From Isochrysis galbana (lineage: Eukaryota; Haptophyta; Isochrysidales; Isochrysidaceae): 64,000 bases of DNA. Positions 11,506 to 22,994 of this stretch are shown piece after piece (the stretch's first letter is position 1; each line of letters begins with the position of its first letter). The position numbers were made by a program, and so were the translations under genes. The stretch is taken from positions 2,989,546 to 3,053,545 of the forward strand of contig CM030942.1 in the NCBI GenBank assembly GCA_018136815.1. Direction: 5' to 3'. The notes under the pieces were generated by a model. It saw only the letters and a program-made list of their open reading frames with translations. It was not told where the DNA came from and ran no database searches.

Positions 11506-11605
11506 NNNNNNNNNNNNNNNNNNNNNNNNNNNNNNNNNNNNNNNNNNNNNNNNNNNNNNNNNNNNNNNNNNNNNNNNNNNNNNNNNNNNNNNNNNNNNNN
11601 NNNNN
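11506..11605. other. Assembly gap, 100 N
   Basis: Exactly 100 N, the usual placeholder for a gap of unknown size. It interrupts the FKBP coding sequence. Confidence 0.99.
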
Positions 11606-12482
11606 TTAACAAGCGCTAGCCGTGTATCATCAATTTTTTAACGCGCTATGCTCAAGCAGTGGGGAAGGCATTTGCTCCGAGGTAATCTTGAATCATCGCT
11701 TGGGTATGTGCGAAACCTGCTGCCTCGGGCAACTGCTATCAAGATGGCGCACGGCAAGTCGGAAGTCGGACGCTAAAGCTAAAGCTTCGCTTGCGATCCT
11801 TAAAGACCTTGGACCTTGTTGAGGGGCGGGAGGTGTGTGGTGTGCAGCAGCAGGAGCCGTGCAGCCGACTCACCCTTCAACTTGCGCTCCTCCCAATCCA
11901 CCCAATGGGGTTGAGGTTGGAGGGCCAAGGGGGTCCTTGCTAGCTCGCAAGCGAGATTGCCCCTTGCCTTTCCCGCGCAAGGGGACGAGGCGGGGGGAGA
12001 GGGGGAGGGGGGGGGAATGCGCATGCGCACCAGCCATGTACAATGTACAATAGTGGCGGTGGCAACGCAGTAAGGTCACCGGTCGCCCGTCGTCGCCTTT
12101 ACCTTTACGATGTCCGGGGCCCGAGCACCCCGCGGCGGGCGTGATCGTGATCGCACGCAAGAGGCCAACAAGCAACAAGCAAAACAAGCGCATTGCGGAC
12201 TTCCGTTGGCTGCATAGACTCTTCGATCTATTCCTATTCCCGAAGAGTCAAGAAACCAGCAGCAATCTAATCAGCTAGAACAGCTCCAACATCAATGAAC
12301 CAATGGCAAAAAATAGAGATGGGCATCAATGGAATCGTAACACAAGACACAAGAACGAAAGCCCTACGTCGCCAGGCACAACGGACAAACGAGGCGGTCA
12401 CTCAATGAGTAATGACCATACAAAGTACAAAGTACAAAGGTCGTGTCTTGTCTGCAAGTATTCATTTCGTTCGTCTCCTTTC
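11606..12482. other. Non-coding stretch after gap 1
   Basis: Holds no continuation of the FKBP frame and no recognisable gene. There is a short array of GTACAAA units at about 12420-12440. The last part is the 3' flank of the Rieske oxygenase gene. Confidence 0.5.
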
Positions 12483-14147
12483 TCAGTCGTTTTCAGCATG
12501 AGAGAACTCATATGAAAAAAACATGCCGATGAGCTTGCTGAGAGCTACACCAATACCAATAGCAATTGCTGCTCCGCTGATGGCCCCCAAAAGACCAAGC
12601 TGTGGTCGCATCGCCACAAACACAGCCGAGGTTGTAAACGCACCGACGCGAGCACGCTGCAGATTCTTCAGTGCACCTTGGCAGTGCACGCAATCCTTGA
12701 CGTGCGTTCTATATACATCATAGACGTCAACCCCATTGCGCGAGCGTGGTGGCATCGGATCAACTCCGTGTGGCCAAGGAACGCCACCTCCCGCACGCGA
12801 GCGTAACCATTGGCGAAAGGCGAGCAGGCTTTTGTCCGAGCTGATGGGTGTGTATACATGTTGGGCATAGCTATCCATCGACCCGCTTTGGGCGATAAAA
12901 CCTTCTTCGGCCAGGATCTTTTCTTGGTGATGTAAGACACTAGCGTCCTGGTGCAAGAACAACGATGCACTGATGTGTAGCAGCCACCTTGGTATCGGTC
13001 TAGCGAATTCCTTAAGCCCATGCGGGTATCTGCCATCGCTGTTCTTGATCAAGATTTGGCAACCATGGTGCCTACAATACCCTGGACGCGTCGGCACCGC
13101 ATAGAGCGCAAGGATCCACTTGCCGCCGTCCGGATAATCCACAGTGATCTTCACAAGGGAGGGAGGCAGGAACTCGGTCGTGCATCCCGAACCCAGTATG
13201 CCATCATGCGTCCGGTATTTAAATCCACCATTCGTAGTTACGGGCCGTATGAGGGAGAGCCGGAGCTCCTTTGCGTCGGTGTAGCGGTTCCCCGTAATGC
13301 CGTGATGAGAAACTGGCACATGTGCGAGATCCATGACATTTTCGCAGAAGAAGTCCCAACCATATGGAAGCTCGCGAGTGTTCCACGGCAGCATCTTGAC
13401 ACGGCCCTCGAACGAGGGGTCGTGGAGCTCGGGAATAAGAGCCGGCGAACGGAGTGTGTCGGGTGTATGCGTTCCTGTGGGAGCAGACTCGAAGGCAAAC
13501 GCCTCAAGCGCAGCGTCAGGGGAAGTGTCTGGCCACACCCACAAAAGTCCATCGATTTCGATAGTAGGCATTGCATTGCACGAGGCTTTTGGGTTGGCCC
13601 GAAACGACTTTTCCTTGTGCTGAGGAGCTTGAGGGATTGCTAGGCAATGTCCTTCCGGACTGAAGGACCAGGCGTGGTACGAGCAGAGCAACTCACCAGA
13701 GTCTTCTACTCGCCCCTCGCTTAGCGGGGCCTTGCGGTGCGGACACGCATCCACAAAGGCACGCCACTTGCCGATGTGCTTCTGCTTCGCGCGCTTGAAG
13801 AGGCCAAACTTTTTTGGAGGCTGGACGGTCTTACCGTCGTTCCAGATCACAATTGATCGGCCGAGAAGGGTAATGCTGTGCGGGCGGGTGGGATCAAGGT
13901 ATTCAGGCACTGCAATCGGATACCATTGCTTTGTCCACTGAAATTGTGGCTTCTTTAGCTGTCTCCCATTCAGCACCGCTTTCATAGAATTGGTCTGCGG
14001 CACCTTGGCAGCCCCTGCTTGGATGCTGCACATTGGGGACGCGGCAACTCGTGCGTCGCATCCTGGATTGTTGCCGATTTCCGGGCGCATCCGATGTATT
14101 GGGATGAGCATTGCTGCGAGGAGCGGTGGGAGAAGTAGCCAGAGCAT
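12483..14147 (-). CDS. Rieske [2Fe-2S] oxygenase of the PAO/TIC55/PTC52 family, probably plastid
   Basis: 554 residues from the ATG at 14147. Residues 1-17 are hydrophobic like a signal peptide (MLWLLLPPLLAAMLIP), followed by a polar segment, as in bipartite presequences of algae with secondary plastids. Rieske cluster ligands: CPHRKAP (C135, H137) and CSYH (C155, H158). Mononuclear iron site: ENVMDLAHVPVSHHG (N270, D273, H276, H281). Near the C-terminus a CVHC pair (about residue 495) is the CxxC motif typical of pheophorbide a oxygenase, TIC55 and PTC52, and it is followed by a hydrophobic stretch of about 30 residues that could span the membrane. Relatives act on chlorophyll breakdown products or protochlorophyllide with ferredoxin as donor; which substrate applies here cannot be told. 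The upstream in-frame extension opens with TTG and was not used. No intron needed. Confidence 0.85.
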   Translation of the reverse strand: MLWLLLPPLLAAMLIPIHRMRPEIGNNPGCDARVAASPMCSIQAGAAKVPQTNSMKAVLNGRQLKKPQFQWTKQWYPIAVPEYLDPTRPHSITLLGRSIVIWNDGKTVQPPKKFGLFKRAKQKHIGKWRAFVDACPHRKAPLSEGRVEDSGELLCSYHAWSFSPEGHCLAIPQAPQHKEKSFRANPKASCNAMPTIEIDGLLWVWPDTSPDAALEAFAFESAPTGTHTPDTLRSPALIPELHDPSFEGRVKMLPWNTRELPYGWDFFCENVMDLAHVPVSHHGITGNRYTDAKELRLSLIRPVTTNGGFKYRTHDGILGSGCTTEFLPPSLVKITVDYPDGGKWILALYAVPTRPGYCRHHGCQILIKNSDGRYPHGLKEFARPIPRWLLHISASLFLHQDASVLHHQEKILAEEGFIAQSGSMDSYAQHVYTPISSDKSLLAFRQWLRSRAGGGVPWPHGVDPMPPRSRNGVDVYDVYRTHVKDCVHCQGALKNLQRARVGAFTTSAVFVAMRPQLGLLGAISGAAIAIGIGVALSKLIGMFFSYEFSHAEND

Positions 14148-14299
14148 CTGGAGTGAGGCAGGGGGAGCAAGGTGGGCGGAGAAGAGGGTCGAGGGAAAGA
14201 AGGCCGCGAGGACGGGGCTCTTGTTCAGCGACTGTGGCTGCGAGGGAGGAGGAGGGCGACTAGAGGGGACGGGGATCGATCCGCGTCTCTCCTCCAAGC

Positions 14300-14731
14300 T
14301 TCTATGAGTTCAAGAGGTTCCATCGGCACAGAAAAGTCCTGCCCGTGATTACGAGTATGAGTAGAGTAGAGTATATGGGAGTCTTCTCGGAGTCTTCTCT
14401 AGGGATCGAGACCGACCGACCGACCGACCGTGATACTACGAACCCGTTGGGGACGATGAGGAGGATGAGAGAAACTTTATCTACTAGTAGTAGTCTCCAG
14501 GGATGGGGCAGCCGTCCTCTGTCTGCGGGTGAATTCGCGGCGACTGATTGTATCCCATCCGCGAAGGATGTCGGCGTCTATCGCCGGGAGCCCGCAGCCC
14601 TTGCGGGCTCCCGCGGCGGCGAGAGAGCGGCGCGACGCGCCGCCATCGCGCTACGTACGCCATGACAAGAGCAAGAGGATCAAAAGATGCCTATGTAAAT
14701 ATAAAACATCTGAGCGTTAGTATCACTACTG
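14300..14731. other. 5' flank of the Rieske gene, no gene seen
   Basis: Contains five units of GACC at 14411-14430 and a GC-rich hairpin-capable stretch around 14580-14640 (CGGGAGCCCGCAGCC/GGGCTCCCG). No coding signal. Confidence 0.4.
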
Positions 14732-15350
14732 TGTCGCATTCGCGAATCGACACTCGTTAGGCTTCTCTTCGTCGTTCGGTATTATCGTTATAATTCTCTC
14801 GTTCTCGTCGTTCTCGGTCAAAAGCTTCGCTTGGACGCATAGGATCTTGGGTTGTGGAGCGCCCTCTCTCTTTCTCTCGAAGAGAAGAGAAGTTTCCCCA
14901 CCTTTCTTCATCCTAGGCGCCTCGCAAATAGGTTTAATTCGCTATCTTCTCCGCGTTTCTCTATCTACTTCAGTGATTGCAATCAGGTTTAATTTGCAAT
15001 CTCTTCGCATCTCCCCCTTAGGCACACCGCACTTCTTTCGTCTTATTCGATAGGTCTCTTGGAATCCTGTGCGGCAGGATTGCCCCTCGTTTCCGTGTTA
15101 TGGTGCGATTCCCCTTCCAGACGGGATCGCCGACAGATCGCCTTCTGATAGTCGTCCGTCGTCGTCTGACCGGAGTGTTTGGGTTTGATTTCAGTCGAGT
15201 TACGTGAGAAAGTCGTGGGGCGAGTGTCGGAGTGTTTTCCTGGGTGTCTCTGTCCGTCGTCCTGTCGTCAGTCGTCATCCGTCGCTCTCGCTCTCGTCGC
15301 TCTCGCTCTCGTAACACTCATACCCTACAACCTCGCCTCGCCTCGCCAGC
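14732..15350 (+). repeat. About 590-bp dispersed repeat, copy B, headed by TGTCGCATTCGCGA
   Basis: Positions 14762-15350 align with 8655-9245 (same orientation). This copy is preceded by TGTCGCATTCGCGA at 14732, a 14-mer found at four other places in the window. The element beginning with TG and the reuse of the motif suggest an LTR-type terminus, so this may be a solo LTR or truncated LTR element. Confidence 0.6.
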
Positions 15351-15354
15351 CCCT

Positions 15355-15672
15355 GCTAGGCTCCTCAGGTCAATACTTCTAGCAAAACGCGCCCAAACTT
15401 CTTAAACAAACTTGCGGGAATCTTGTAGCGGGCGACCCAAACTTCCAGTGAAACTTCTCACAACTTGTCGTTTTTTTCGTGCCGCAGGTACTATCCGCAA
15501 CGCGTCTCCTCGTACGAAGCCTAAAAAAACTCAACCGTTACTTTCCGCGTAAAACAACCGCCGCTTGCTCTCTGCTCTCGCGCACATTGTTACATCTACG
15601 ATTTACAACATTCACAAGCATAAGCTTAGGCGCACAGGCACACACTCACACACTCACTCAATATGCAACTTT
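15355..15672. other. Intergenic between repeat copy B and hAT relic
   Basis: No ORF with a recognisable product. A short CACA-rich block at 15638-15660. Confidence 0.4.
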
Positions 15673-16326
15673 CTACTTTTCCCGGTGGTGGTTGTTGTAA
15701 CGCAACATCAACGCAGCCTGGATCTGATCAGCAAGAGACAAGGAACGCTCAGGACCAAACATAGTGGCAAGCAAAGAAAACACACGTTCACAAGAAGCAG
15801 AGTTGGGAGTCATGCTGAATGTGATCCTTGCGGCTACAGTCCACACGTGGGAACTTGGTGTGGTTGGATGCCCACCAAGCCAAAACCTCCTTGGTGAACA
15901 ACGGCACCTCCGAATGATCAATCCGAGTACCGTGGCATGCCATCAAGTAGGCTGGAAGCTCGTCCAACAAACCTCGGCGAACAAAAGGTATATGACTAAA
16001 CGCAGGGATCTCCACAAGCCGATCAACCCAAAGGCAAGGGCATTCACCTTCCCATGGGCAAAGGCTGGATTGAAGGCCCTTAGCAGCCCACTTCGTCTAT
16101 GCTGCTCCGCACAGTGATACGGAGAGGCGCACGCATCTGTAAGACGATTATTAAGGTATGTGAACGCTCCCCTGACTTGCTCCACCAGCCCCGACCATTC
16201 AGGGAGAGCTGCTGCATCGACGGCCCGTCGCATCTCTTCTTCATCTGTCACAGCCAATGTTTGGCCATCATCGTACATGATAACCCAACCTCCTCTCTGC
16301 TGCGCGTTCGGCACCCTTGAGATCAC
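15673..16326 (-). pseudogene. Second hAT-family transposase relic
   Basis: Minus-strand frames 16326-15943 and then 15921-15673 in another frame. The latter contains ARITFSMTPNSASCERVFS followed by LADQIQAALMLRYNNH, the hAT C-terminal dimerisation region. The former (YDDGQTLAVTDEEE..., RLTDACASPYHCAEQ) looks like the segment just upstream in this transposase group. At least one frameshift separates them, and the N-terminal half is missing. The sequence differs clearly from the relic at 7.7-8.3 kb, so it is a separate lineage. Confidence 0.65.
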
Positions 16327-16329
16327 ACC

Positions 16330-17217
16330 GTCGAACCAACGGTGGGGTCGTTTATCCGGGTTACTTTAAGCATGGCTTTGGTGATATCCGAGACCGCGAT
16401 TGCATCTAGCGAGATTTTCCCTTTTTTATGGCGTATTTGTCCGCTAGGGGGTATTCCATAAACATCGGGCGCCCTTAAGGCCGCCCTCCCATCGTAACAG
16501 GAGCAGGAGGGTGGCCGGTAGTATTGGAGCTCCTCTGCGTCCGCTACTCTCCCGGTACCCGGTACCGGCTACCTCTCCCGCCCTCGGGCCATCTCGTTAC
16601 AATCCAAGCTGTGCGGCTTTGATTTCCAACAGCCACAAGCTTTGCATTCATCAAATCCATAAACCGATGTTTATGGTCTCCGGCTAACGGTTGTTGTCAA
16701 GTTTCAAGTTGCAACCCCTCGTCTCATAACCGGCGCCCATATGTGTAGATCACATCCTAGAGCACCATATTAGAATGAGCATTCAATGTTGGTGGGGGGA
16801 GTTAAAGTCGTACGTAACCCCAATTGTGCCCACCGCCCTCTTTGACCTCCGAGTTATGTGCACCACACTTTTCCCTACGACCTACCATACCTCAACTTAT
16901 GGTTGATGGAACCTTGAAAAATAGCTTTTGACTTGGGTCTTCGGTCTCTTTCTCTTCACGAAGCGTCTTCATGAAGCCACGGCGAATGCAGTGTAGCTGG
17001 TCTAGTTCAGCTTCTTCATCGACCCATGTTGTTCACTCGTCGGATGACTTGGGGTATGGCTGCCGACGGGACTCTGATGAGAATGCGCATGCCCTCTCCG
17101 CAATCAGACACACCCTATGGTTAGAGTTTTGTTGTCTGACGCATCATTCCCGCGCAAAGGGTTTAAAGTCTAGAAGTGTCGCTGCAGATGTTATCGGTGT
17201 CTCTTCTCCCGCTTCAC
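16330..17217. other. Non-coding stretch, downstream of the ABC1-type kinase gene
   Basis: No convincing ORF. Contains the palindromic CCGGTACCCGGTACCGG at 16552-16568. Otherwise nothing noted. Confidence 0.45.
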
Positions 17218-19219
17218 TCAGCATTGCGGCTCCTTCCACGAACGAACCTCAGCTTGCAATTCCTCTAGCATACCCGGCTTCTCACTAAGAGCTTCTCTTG
17301 CCATCGGACTCCAAACTTCGGCCAAGTTGCGAGACTGCTGCATCATCTCACCCAATCCACGTATCATCATCGTCGTCAGATGCAACATGACCAGAAAGTC
17401 GCACGCGGAGATGTCCACCAATGGATCCTTCGCCTCCATTTTGTCGGACCACTGTAATACGTTTAGCGGATAAAGCCACGCGGCATCCATTCGGCCAAAA
17501 AATACCGTTGCCTGCTGGTAGACCACATCCGAATCGAGAAACTTCGTGATGACCCCCATCTCATTGAACATGTGACGCACGACGCTCTCCTTCGCCCGCT
17601 CGTGAACGATTGGCTCTATACTTGGATCAGTCCTCGGGTCCACTTCAAGCGCAGCCTTGACGAGCAGGATCGCTTTGGCAAGCTTGTATCGCTGCTCATT
17701 TGTAAGCTTCTTGACCTGGCCGTAATCAATGAGGCCAAGTTTGGGAGGCCAGACAGAGTCCACATACAAAATATTGCCAGGGTGCGGATCGGCATTGAAG
17801 CACCCATCGATGAGAACCTCGTGGCCTGTGACAGCCAGGAGCTCGTCGACGAGCTTTGCGGCATTGATTGGCACTAGGGTGTCCTCTTCATCGAGATTGT
17901 ACTGGGAGAACCCGAGCGTGGCAATACCTATTGTCCAATTGTACAAGCACCGATAGCCCCGCTTCCAACTGCGTCGTGCCTTTTGGACAGAGATGTATCG
18001 GTCGTATGTCCTCGAGCTCAATTGCCGCACCAGCCGCCCCTTGGCAGCGGCATTTCTTGCTTCTTCGTCTATGCGCGCTTTTTCCGTCCGGATGAATTCC
18101 TCCTTTGTGATGCCGCGCTGTTTGGCAATGATCTCCGCCTGCGCATCAAGAGCTTGGTGCAGAGGTATGCACGGGTAGATTTCCTCCATAACCATGAGAC
18201 GTTTCGAAGAGAGCGCCTCGTACACACGCGGTACAAGCACATTGGGGAATCTGCCGCTCCGGAGCAAGTTATTCCGCACGGTGATGGCATTGGCGCACTC
18301 GCCTCTATAGTCGAATTCAGTTGCGAATTGCTTTTGAATCTCATCAAAAGACGGGGAGACTTGGGGAGCAAACAGGTCAACGATAACCTTTAAGGCGAAG
18401 ACATCCCCACGAAAAGTTCGCTCTGATTCTGGATTTTGCACCTTCACCACGACCCGCTCACCAGTCGCACGAAGAACAGCCCGGTGAGTCTGCCCGATCG
18501 ATGCGCACCCAATCGGCTTCTCATCGAAAAAGCTGAATACATCCTGTAGCGGACGGCCTAACTCTGCCTCGACCACCGAGCGGATCTCGAACGGCGGACG
18601 AGGTGGGATCCTATCGAGAAAGGGTTGAAACATGTCAACATAATATTTTGGCACCTGAACGCAAGAGGGAAAAGCCTTGCTCAACCATGCATCCAAGACC
18701 CACTAGCGCGGCGCAAGGGCTAGCCAAAGCGTGAGCGGAGACGCACCACCCCTGCAGTATTGGCCGCGATCTTCTGGCCCGATTTGTAGTAGAAGCCGCC
18801 GAGCTCCATGAAGACGTCGAAGATGGGCTGCGCCCACTTCTTGTGTAAGACGAGGAACTGAGCGAGCTCCTCTTCATCGCTGACGGGCGGGAAGATCATG
18901 GGCAGGATCCTCGGGAGTTTCTCACACTTGGCCTCGACCCATTTGTACTCGATGATGGCTGGAATGGCCACCTTGTCGAACTTGAGGATGCGCGCGAGCG
19001 CGTCCTCCCCCATCTGCAACAGAGTGGCGTCGGACTCAGCTGCAGAAGTGGTGCAGATCGCGGCTGCGGAGCGAGGCCCAGCGTGGACGAGCGAGCTGAA
19101 TGGGCTGTGCGTGAATCAGTCTAGCGGAGTACCGTCTGTCGGGCCCAGAGGTAGCCTCCCGCGACGCATGCCGCCCCGCTCGCCGCAGCCACGCCGGCCG
19201 CGCGGCGGAGGGCGGCCAT
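17218..19219 (-). CDS. ABC1/ADCK/UbiB-family atypical kinase, three exons
   Basis: Proposed exons on the minus strand: 19219-19133, 19013-18750, 18654-17218, all joining in phase 0, giving 595 residues. Exon 1 encodes a hydrophobic, Arg-containing leader (MAALRRAAGVAAASGAACVAGG), like an organelle-targeting or membrane peptide. Family marks: KSGQ (about residue 106), the Ala-rich loop as CASIGQTHRAV, VVVKVQ lysine, the acidic EFDYRGECANA, catalytic NADPHPGN (about 403) and DYG in place of DFG (about 425). These kinase-like proteins act in mitochondria or plastids on ubiquinone or plastid isoprenoid lipid metabolism, with ATPase activity better supported than protein kinase activity. Introns are 119 and 95 bp with GTACTC and GTGGTG donors. 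A MITE lies about 307 bp upstream of the start. Confidence 0.85.
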
Positions 19220-19523
19220 CCAGCTGGTGGCCCTCGCACAAGAGAGATGTATTTCCATGAACGTACTCCTAGTCTAGGAATATTCGAATATTCTACTCTC
19301 TACTGTACTCTCGTTAGAACTTATAGCTTGTAGCGTCGTTGGGCATCTTGTTGGCTAGCATTCCTAGCCACAGACAACGGACGAGCCATGCGCCAACCGC
19401 GCACATCCCCATCGCGGGGATTTTGCCCGTTGCCGTCGAAGGGCTACGGTCCCGCAGCACTAAGATTATCAGATTATACTGACACAGCAATAAAACTCTG
19501 ACGCTCCTCCATAGTCCATCGCC
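19220..19523. other. 5' flank of the ABC1-type kinase gene
   Basis: Short upstream region with the inverted GAATATTC at about 19283. No gene. Confidence 0.4.
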
Positions 19524-19525
19524 TA

Positions 19526-19696
19526 GATGGGAAATAAGGTGCATGGGCCTGCAAATACAGCCAAATACATCCTCCGGCAAAATACATTTCAAATACATTC
19601 GAGGCCTACAACCCAGGACGCGCTTCAAATACAGCCAAATACATATGTATTTGGCCTCTGGCCAAATACAAATACGGTAAATATATATTTCCCATC
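19526..19696. mobile_element. MITE copy A with TA-flanked terminal inverted repeats
   Basis: 171 bp bounded by GATGGGAAATA and its exact complement TATTTCCCATC, each flanked by TA. The interior holds several ATTTGGC/GCCAAAT inverted motifs. It is the reverse orientation of the element at 34585-34759. No coding capacity. TA flanks suggest mobilisation by a Tc1/mariner-type transposase. Confidence 0.75.
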
Positions 19697-19699
19697 TAC

Positions 19700-21149
19700 A
19701 TCTAGGGTCCATCGCCATCGCCAAAGGCAAAGGCGAGCCCCTGATTCTCCCAATCGTTGCCATTCCCGAGAAAGGTACAAGCTTACCTTTGAGGCTGAAA
19801 TGTGCTCACGCGTCAAAGACATAGGCCGGCAACAATTCTTCGCCTAATTCGGCGGCATCCAAACCTATATAACTAACTACTACAACATTCCCGCGTCGTC
19901 GGCCGTCGTCACTTCGTCATTTGGTCGCCTAGTTGATTGTTGATTGAGGTTGAATGAAGTGGAGGCTATAGGCTATAGGATATTACCAAGCAAGTGACAT
20001 GAAGCATGAAGCTGTCGCATCCGCGATCGACTTCCGACCTTAGGCGTCTTTGTGATCTTTCGTTCTTGTTGCCGCGGAGTTTTACTCGTAATTTGTAGAA
20101 CTCTTCACTCGTAACTCGCCCCTCGCTCCTTGCCGTTGCGCCCCTTTTGTGGCCTGTCTCGCTCCTGTCGCTCCTTTGCACCTTAGGCCTTGCTCTGCCT
20201 TTGGTCCCTCCTTGCTGTCGTTCCCCCGCGCTCGCTCTCGCTCTCGTCGTAGGTGTTCGTCGATGCGGACCTTTCCCCCGCGCGAAGCCTACCCTCTCGC
20301 CCCTTTCGGTTTACGCACGTAGATTCCCTCCTTACTTTCTACCTACTCGTTCGCGGTAACCGCCGTTCGCCGTCGGCTCTTCCGTCGCATCGTCGCTCTC
20401 TTGTCGGCTTGTCGGCTTTCTCTTCCTTGTTTCCTTCCTTCTGTGTCTTCCCCGCCCAAGTGGAGAAAGATACGTTAGTGTGGAGGAATGTTGGGTGAAA
20501 GTCGAGTGTGCGTGTCTCGGATTGTTGTCGGACTCGTCGGATTGGAACCCTGTCGGCCTCTGTCGCCCTCGTCCCTCGCCCCAGTCGCTCCTCGCTCCCT
20601 CGTTCTCGCTCTCGCTCTCGCTCAGTCGTAACAAGCAATCTTACAACACCAACCAAATCTACTCACCCACTCACCCTCGCGATCCACTATGTCCGCTCCG
20701 TCTTCGCGCTCGCCCTCGCCACTGCCCGCCATCCATCCTCCAACCATGGAAGATGGTCTGCCCGTCCCGCCCGCCAATGGCCGAAATGCCGTGCCTTCCG
20801 CCGCCTACCTTCCGTCCCGTTCGGTCCCTCCTGTTCCATCCGTAACCTCCAATCCGTCAGAAGCCAGAGAAAGGAACATGCGGGGTTGAATCCAAGATGC
20901 AAGATGTTAGATTAATTTGATGCTCGCAGTCCGCAATCCCAGCTCCCAGCGCGAGATTGCAAAATTTTACGAATTTAGTTTTTCAAGCGCCTTGGTCATC
21001 AATCATATTCACATCAGTCGATATCCACATCGATATGGAAACACGATCGAGATATTGTTTGCGACCAAACCAGATCCAATTGTCGTAGTGTCAAGTGCGT
21101 CCTTTTACGCCGGGGGTCTTGATGGACGTATTTTTAGCTGAGTTATGAG
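19700..21149. other. Intergenic with LTR-like motif and CTCGC-rich stretch
   Basis: At 20013 there is TGTCGCATCCGCGA, one of the five related 14-mers. Positions 20200-20720 are rich in CTCGCT/CGTCG and resemble the sequence downstream of repeat copy A. An ORF at 20689-20889 opens MSAPSSRSPSPLPAIHPP, like the Ser/Pro frame at 9298; both may be degenerate starts of a retroelement ORF. No host gene recognised. Confidence 0.4.
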
Positions 21150-21428
21150 TTATCGCAGAAGATTGAAGATTGTCGCCGGGAGCTTATATTCGGCTTCGAG
21201 AAATTCGAGAACATTGAGGAAGGTACTTAGCGCAGCACTAGCGTAGGCGTAGTAGGCGGCGATTTCGGCCTCAGCGGAGCTTTGTGGAATAATCTTGAGT
21301 TTGTGAGCGGAGTATGAGAATGAGATAAAAAAAAAGGTGCGGGCCATCAAAAGTCCCAGTGCACCACCCGGCCTGAAGATTCTGGGGTAACACCTACTAA
21401 CTAGGTCTCGGTGCCAACGACAACACAA
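21150..21428 (-). pseudogene. Copia-type retrotransposon relic, RNase H region
   Basis: A 92-residue fragment with IPQSSAEAEIAAYYAYASA, matching the 'SSAEAEY.A' motif of Ty1/copia RNase H, followed by a LNVLEFLE helix. The frame ends soon after, as in the C-terminus of copia polyproteins. No integrase or reverse-transcriptase part is seen upstream, so it is a short remnant. Confidence 0.65.
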
Positions 21429-21429
21429 A

Positions 21430-22994
21430 AAATAAAAGATAGACTATTCGACGCTGGACGTGCTGCGCAATATCTACCCCGCCCCGTCCTTTCGCGGCTC
21501 GGCGGGGAGCGTGTACTAGCCTGCGCCGGTGCTCAATGCGGCACCGATCAACTAAGTTTATACTTGGTTCACCCATGGGGGGACACGAGCCTCCCCCTCT
21601 CTCCACTCCTTCCCCGCCGTGGGGGAGGAACCACCCATTCTCCTGGCATGCCTTATGGCTTGCCAGGGCAGGAGACTGCCCTGCTGACCCACTCCCTCTC
21701 CCACAGGCTCGCCTGATTCGCTCGTCCTGGCCCGGCGTGGCCAGCCCATTGCTCCAACCCCTCTTGCCTGTCGACTGGAAACCCCACGCACTGAGCCCCT
21801 TGGTAGAGTACGAGGGAACGGGCCGCAAGGCAAGTGTGATGGTGTGATAAGGGATGCGTGCGCGGTTGCTAACTTGTTGTGGAGGGTCGCGTGCGCGGCG
21901 AGAATATCAAGAAAAGTTCTTAATGAGGTTGAGCGGGATGGTGGTCTGGTTGAAGGACTTTATCGTAGCTGACGGTGGCGCGCAGATGACAGATGACGTA
22001 GTCGTCCGTGGGCCATCCTCGTCGGCGTCGTGCGCCGCCATGGTGGTGTCGACACGTTGGGAGGCGGGGGACAATTGATCGCGCACGGGCGGAGGAATCC
22101 GGGCATCTGCAGCCTAGAGCATACCAATGGCAAATGGCGGATGGGAGCAGCGGAGCGCCCCCAAGCGCAACCAAGAGACAAGAGCACCAAGCCTTCAATA
22201 GTGACGAGTGCTTGCCGTCGTCCACATTTCATGATTTCAACGACCAATAAGGCCAACAAGTAACAAGTAATACTCAAGTAAAGCAAAAAGCACGAAAGAG
22301 GAAAGAGGGGACCACGGCCCTCTTGTTGCATTGTGCGCGTCAACATTACGTCGGAGAATCTTAAGCTTTATATTGACCCACAATAGCTGGCCGCCGGGCA
22401 ACATGTGCACATGTCCATCATCATGCGTCCAATGACGCTGCGATGCGGGTCGGAACACATAGGCACAAGACTAGAGGCATGCAAGGACATTATGCAACAT
22501 GAGCGCAAGCACTATTTTTATATCCCGGGCTCAAGCCCTGTAGTCGACAAGAGGTACGAAGGGCGCAATGTATGAATGAAAGGGATATGAGTGAGAGGCA
22601 CCTCGAGATCAATGGTCGAAGAGAACCTACCGACACGTCAACGAGTGCGAGATCAAGATCAGAGCTAGAACTGAGACAGCGTGGCGCTCACTTGCTTCAA
22701 ATGCATTGCCCTTAGAATGCAGATGGAGCTTGCATCGCACAAGAGAAGGTAAGCAACTCGGTAGCGCTGCCAACGCCGGACGGCTTGTTTCACAAGCCGA
22801 GAGCCTCGACACCGCGAGAAACTTTTTGCTCAATGTGCCTTCGTATGATGCGCCTTCTCTCGTGGGGAGGACTTCAACGCCACATAGAAGCCCAGCCCGC
22901 TTTTTAAAGTCGGCCCCGGTGAATTTACACGATGCCTTTCTCGCCTACAACGTCCTATTTGAGTGTCAACCCATTACGTACGGCACAGGCGAGT
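21430..22994. other. Intergenic, with one dispersed repeat
   Basis: Positions 21545-21790 are homologous in inverted orientation to 53660-53950 (listed separately). The remainder to 22994, the 3' flank of the coiled-coil gene, shows no recognisable gene. Confidence 0.4.
21545..21790 (+). repeat. Dispersed repeat, inverted partner of 53660-53950
   Basis: Shares AAGTTTATACTTGGTTC, CTCTCTCCACTCC, GAGGAACCAC, GGCTTGCCAGG and CCAGCCCATTGCTCC-like blocks with the reverse complement of 53660-53950. The family is unidentified; low coding capacity. Confidence 0.65.

Noticed and set aside
11622-11822. 66-aa frame after gap 1 as the FKBP C-terminus
   Set aside because: Contains none of the conserved FKBP end.
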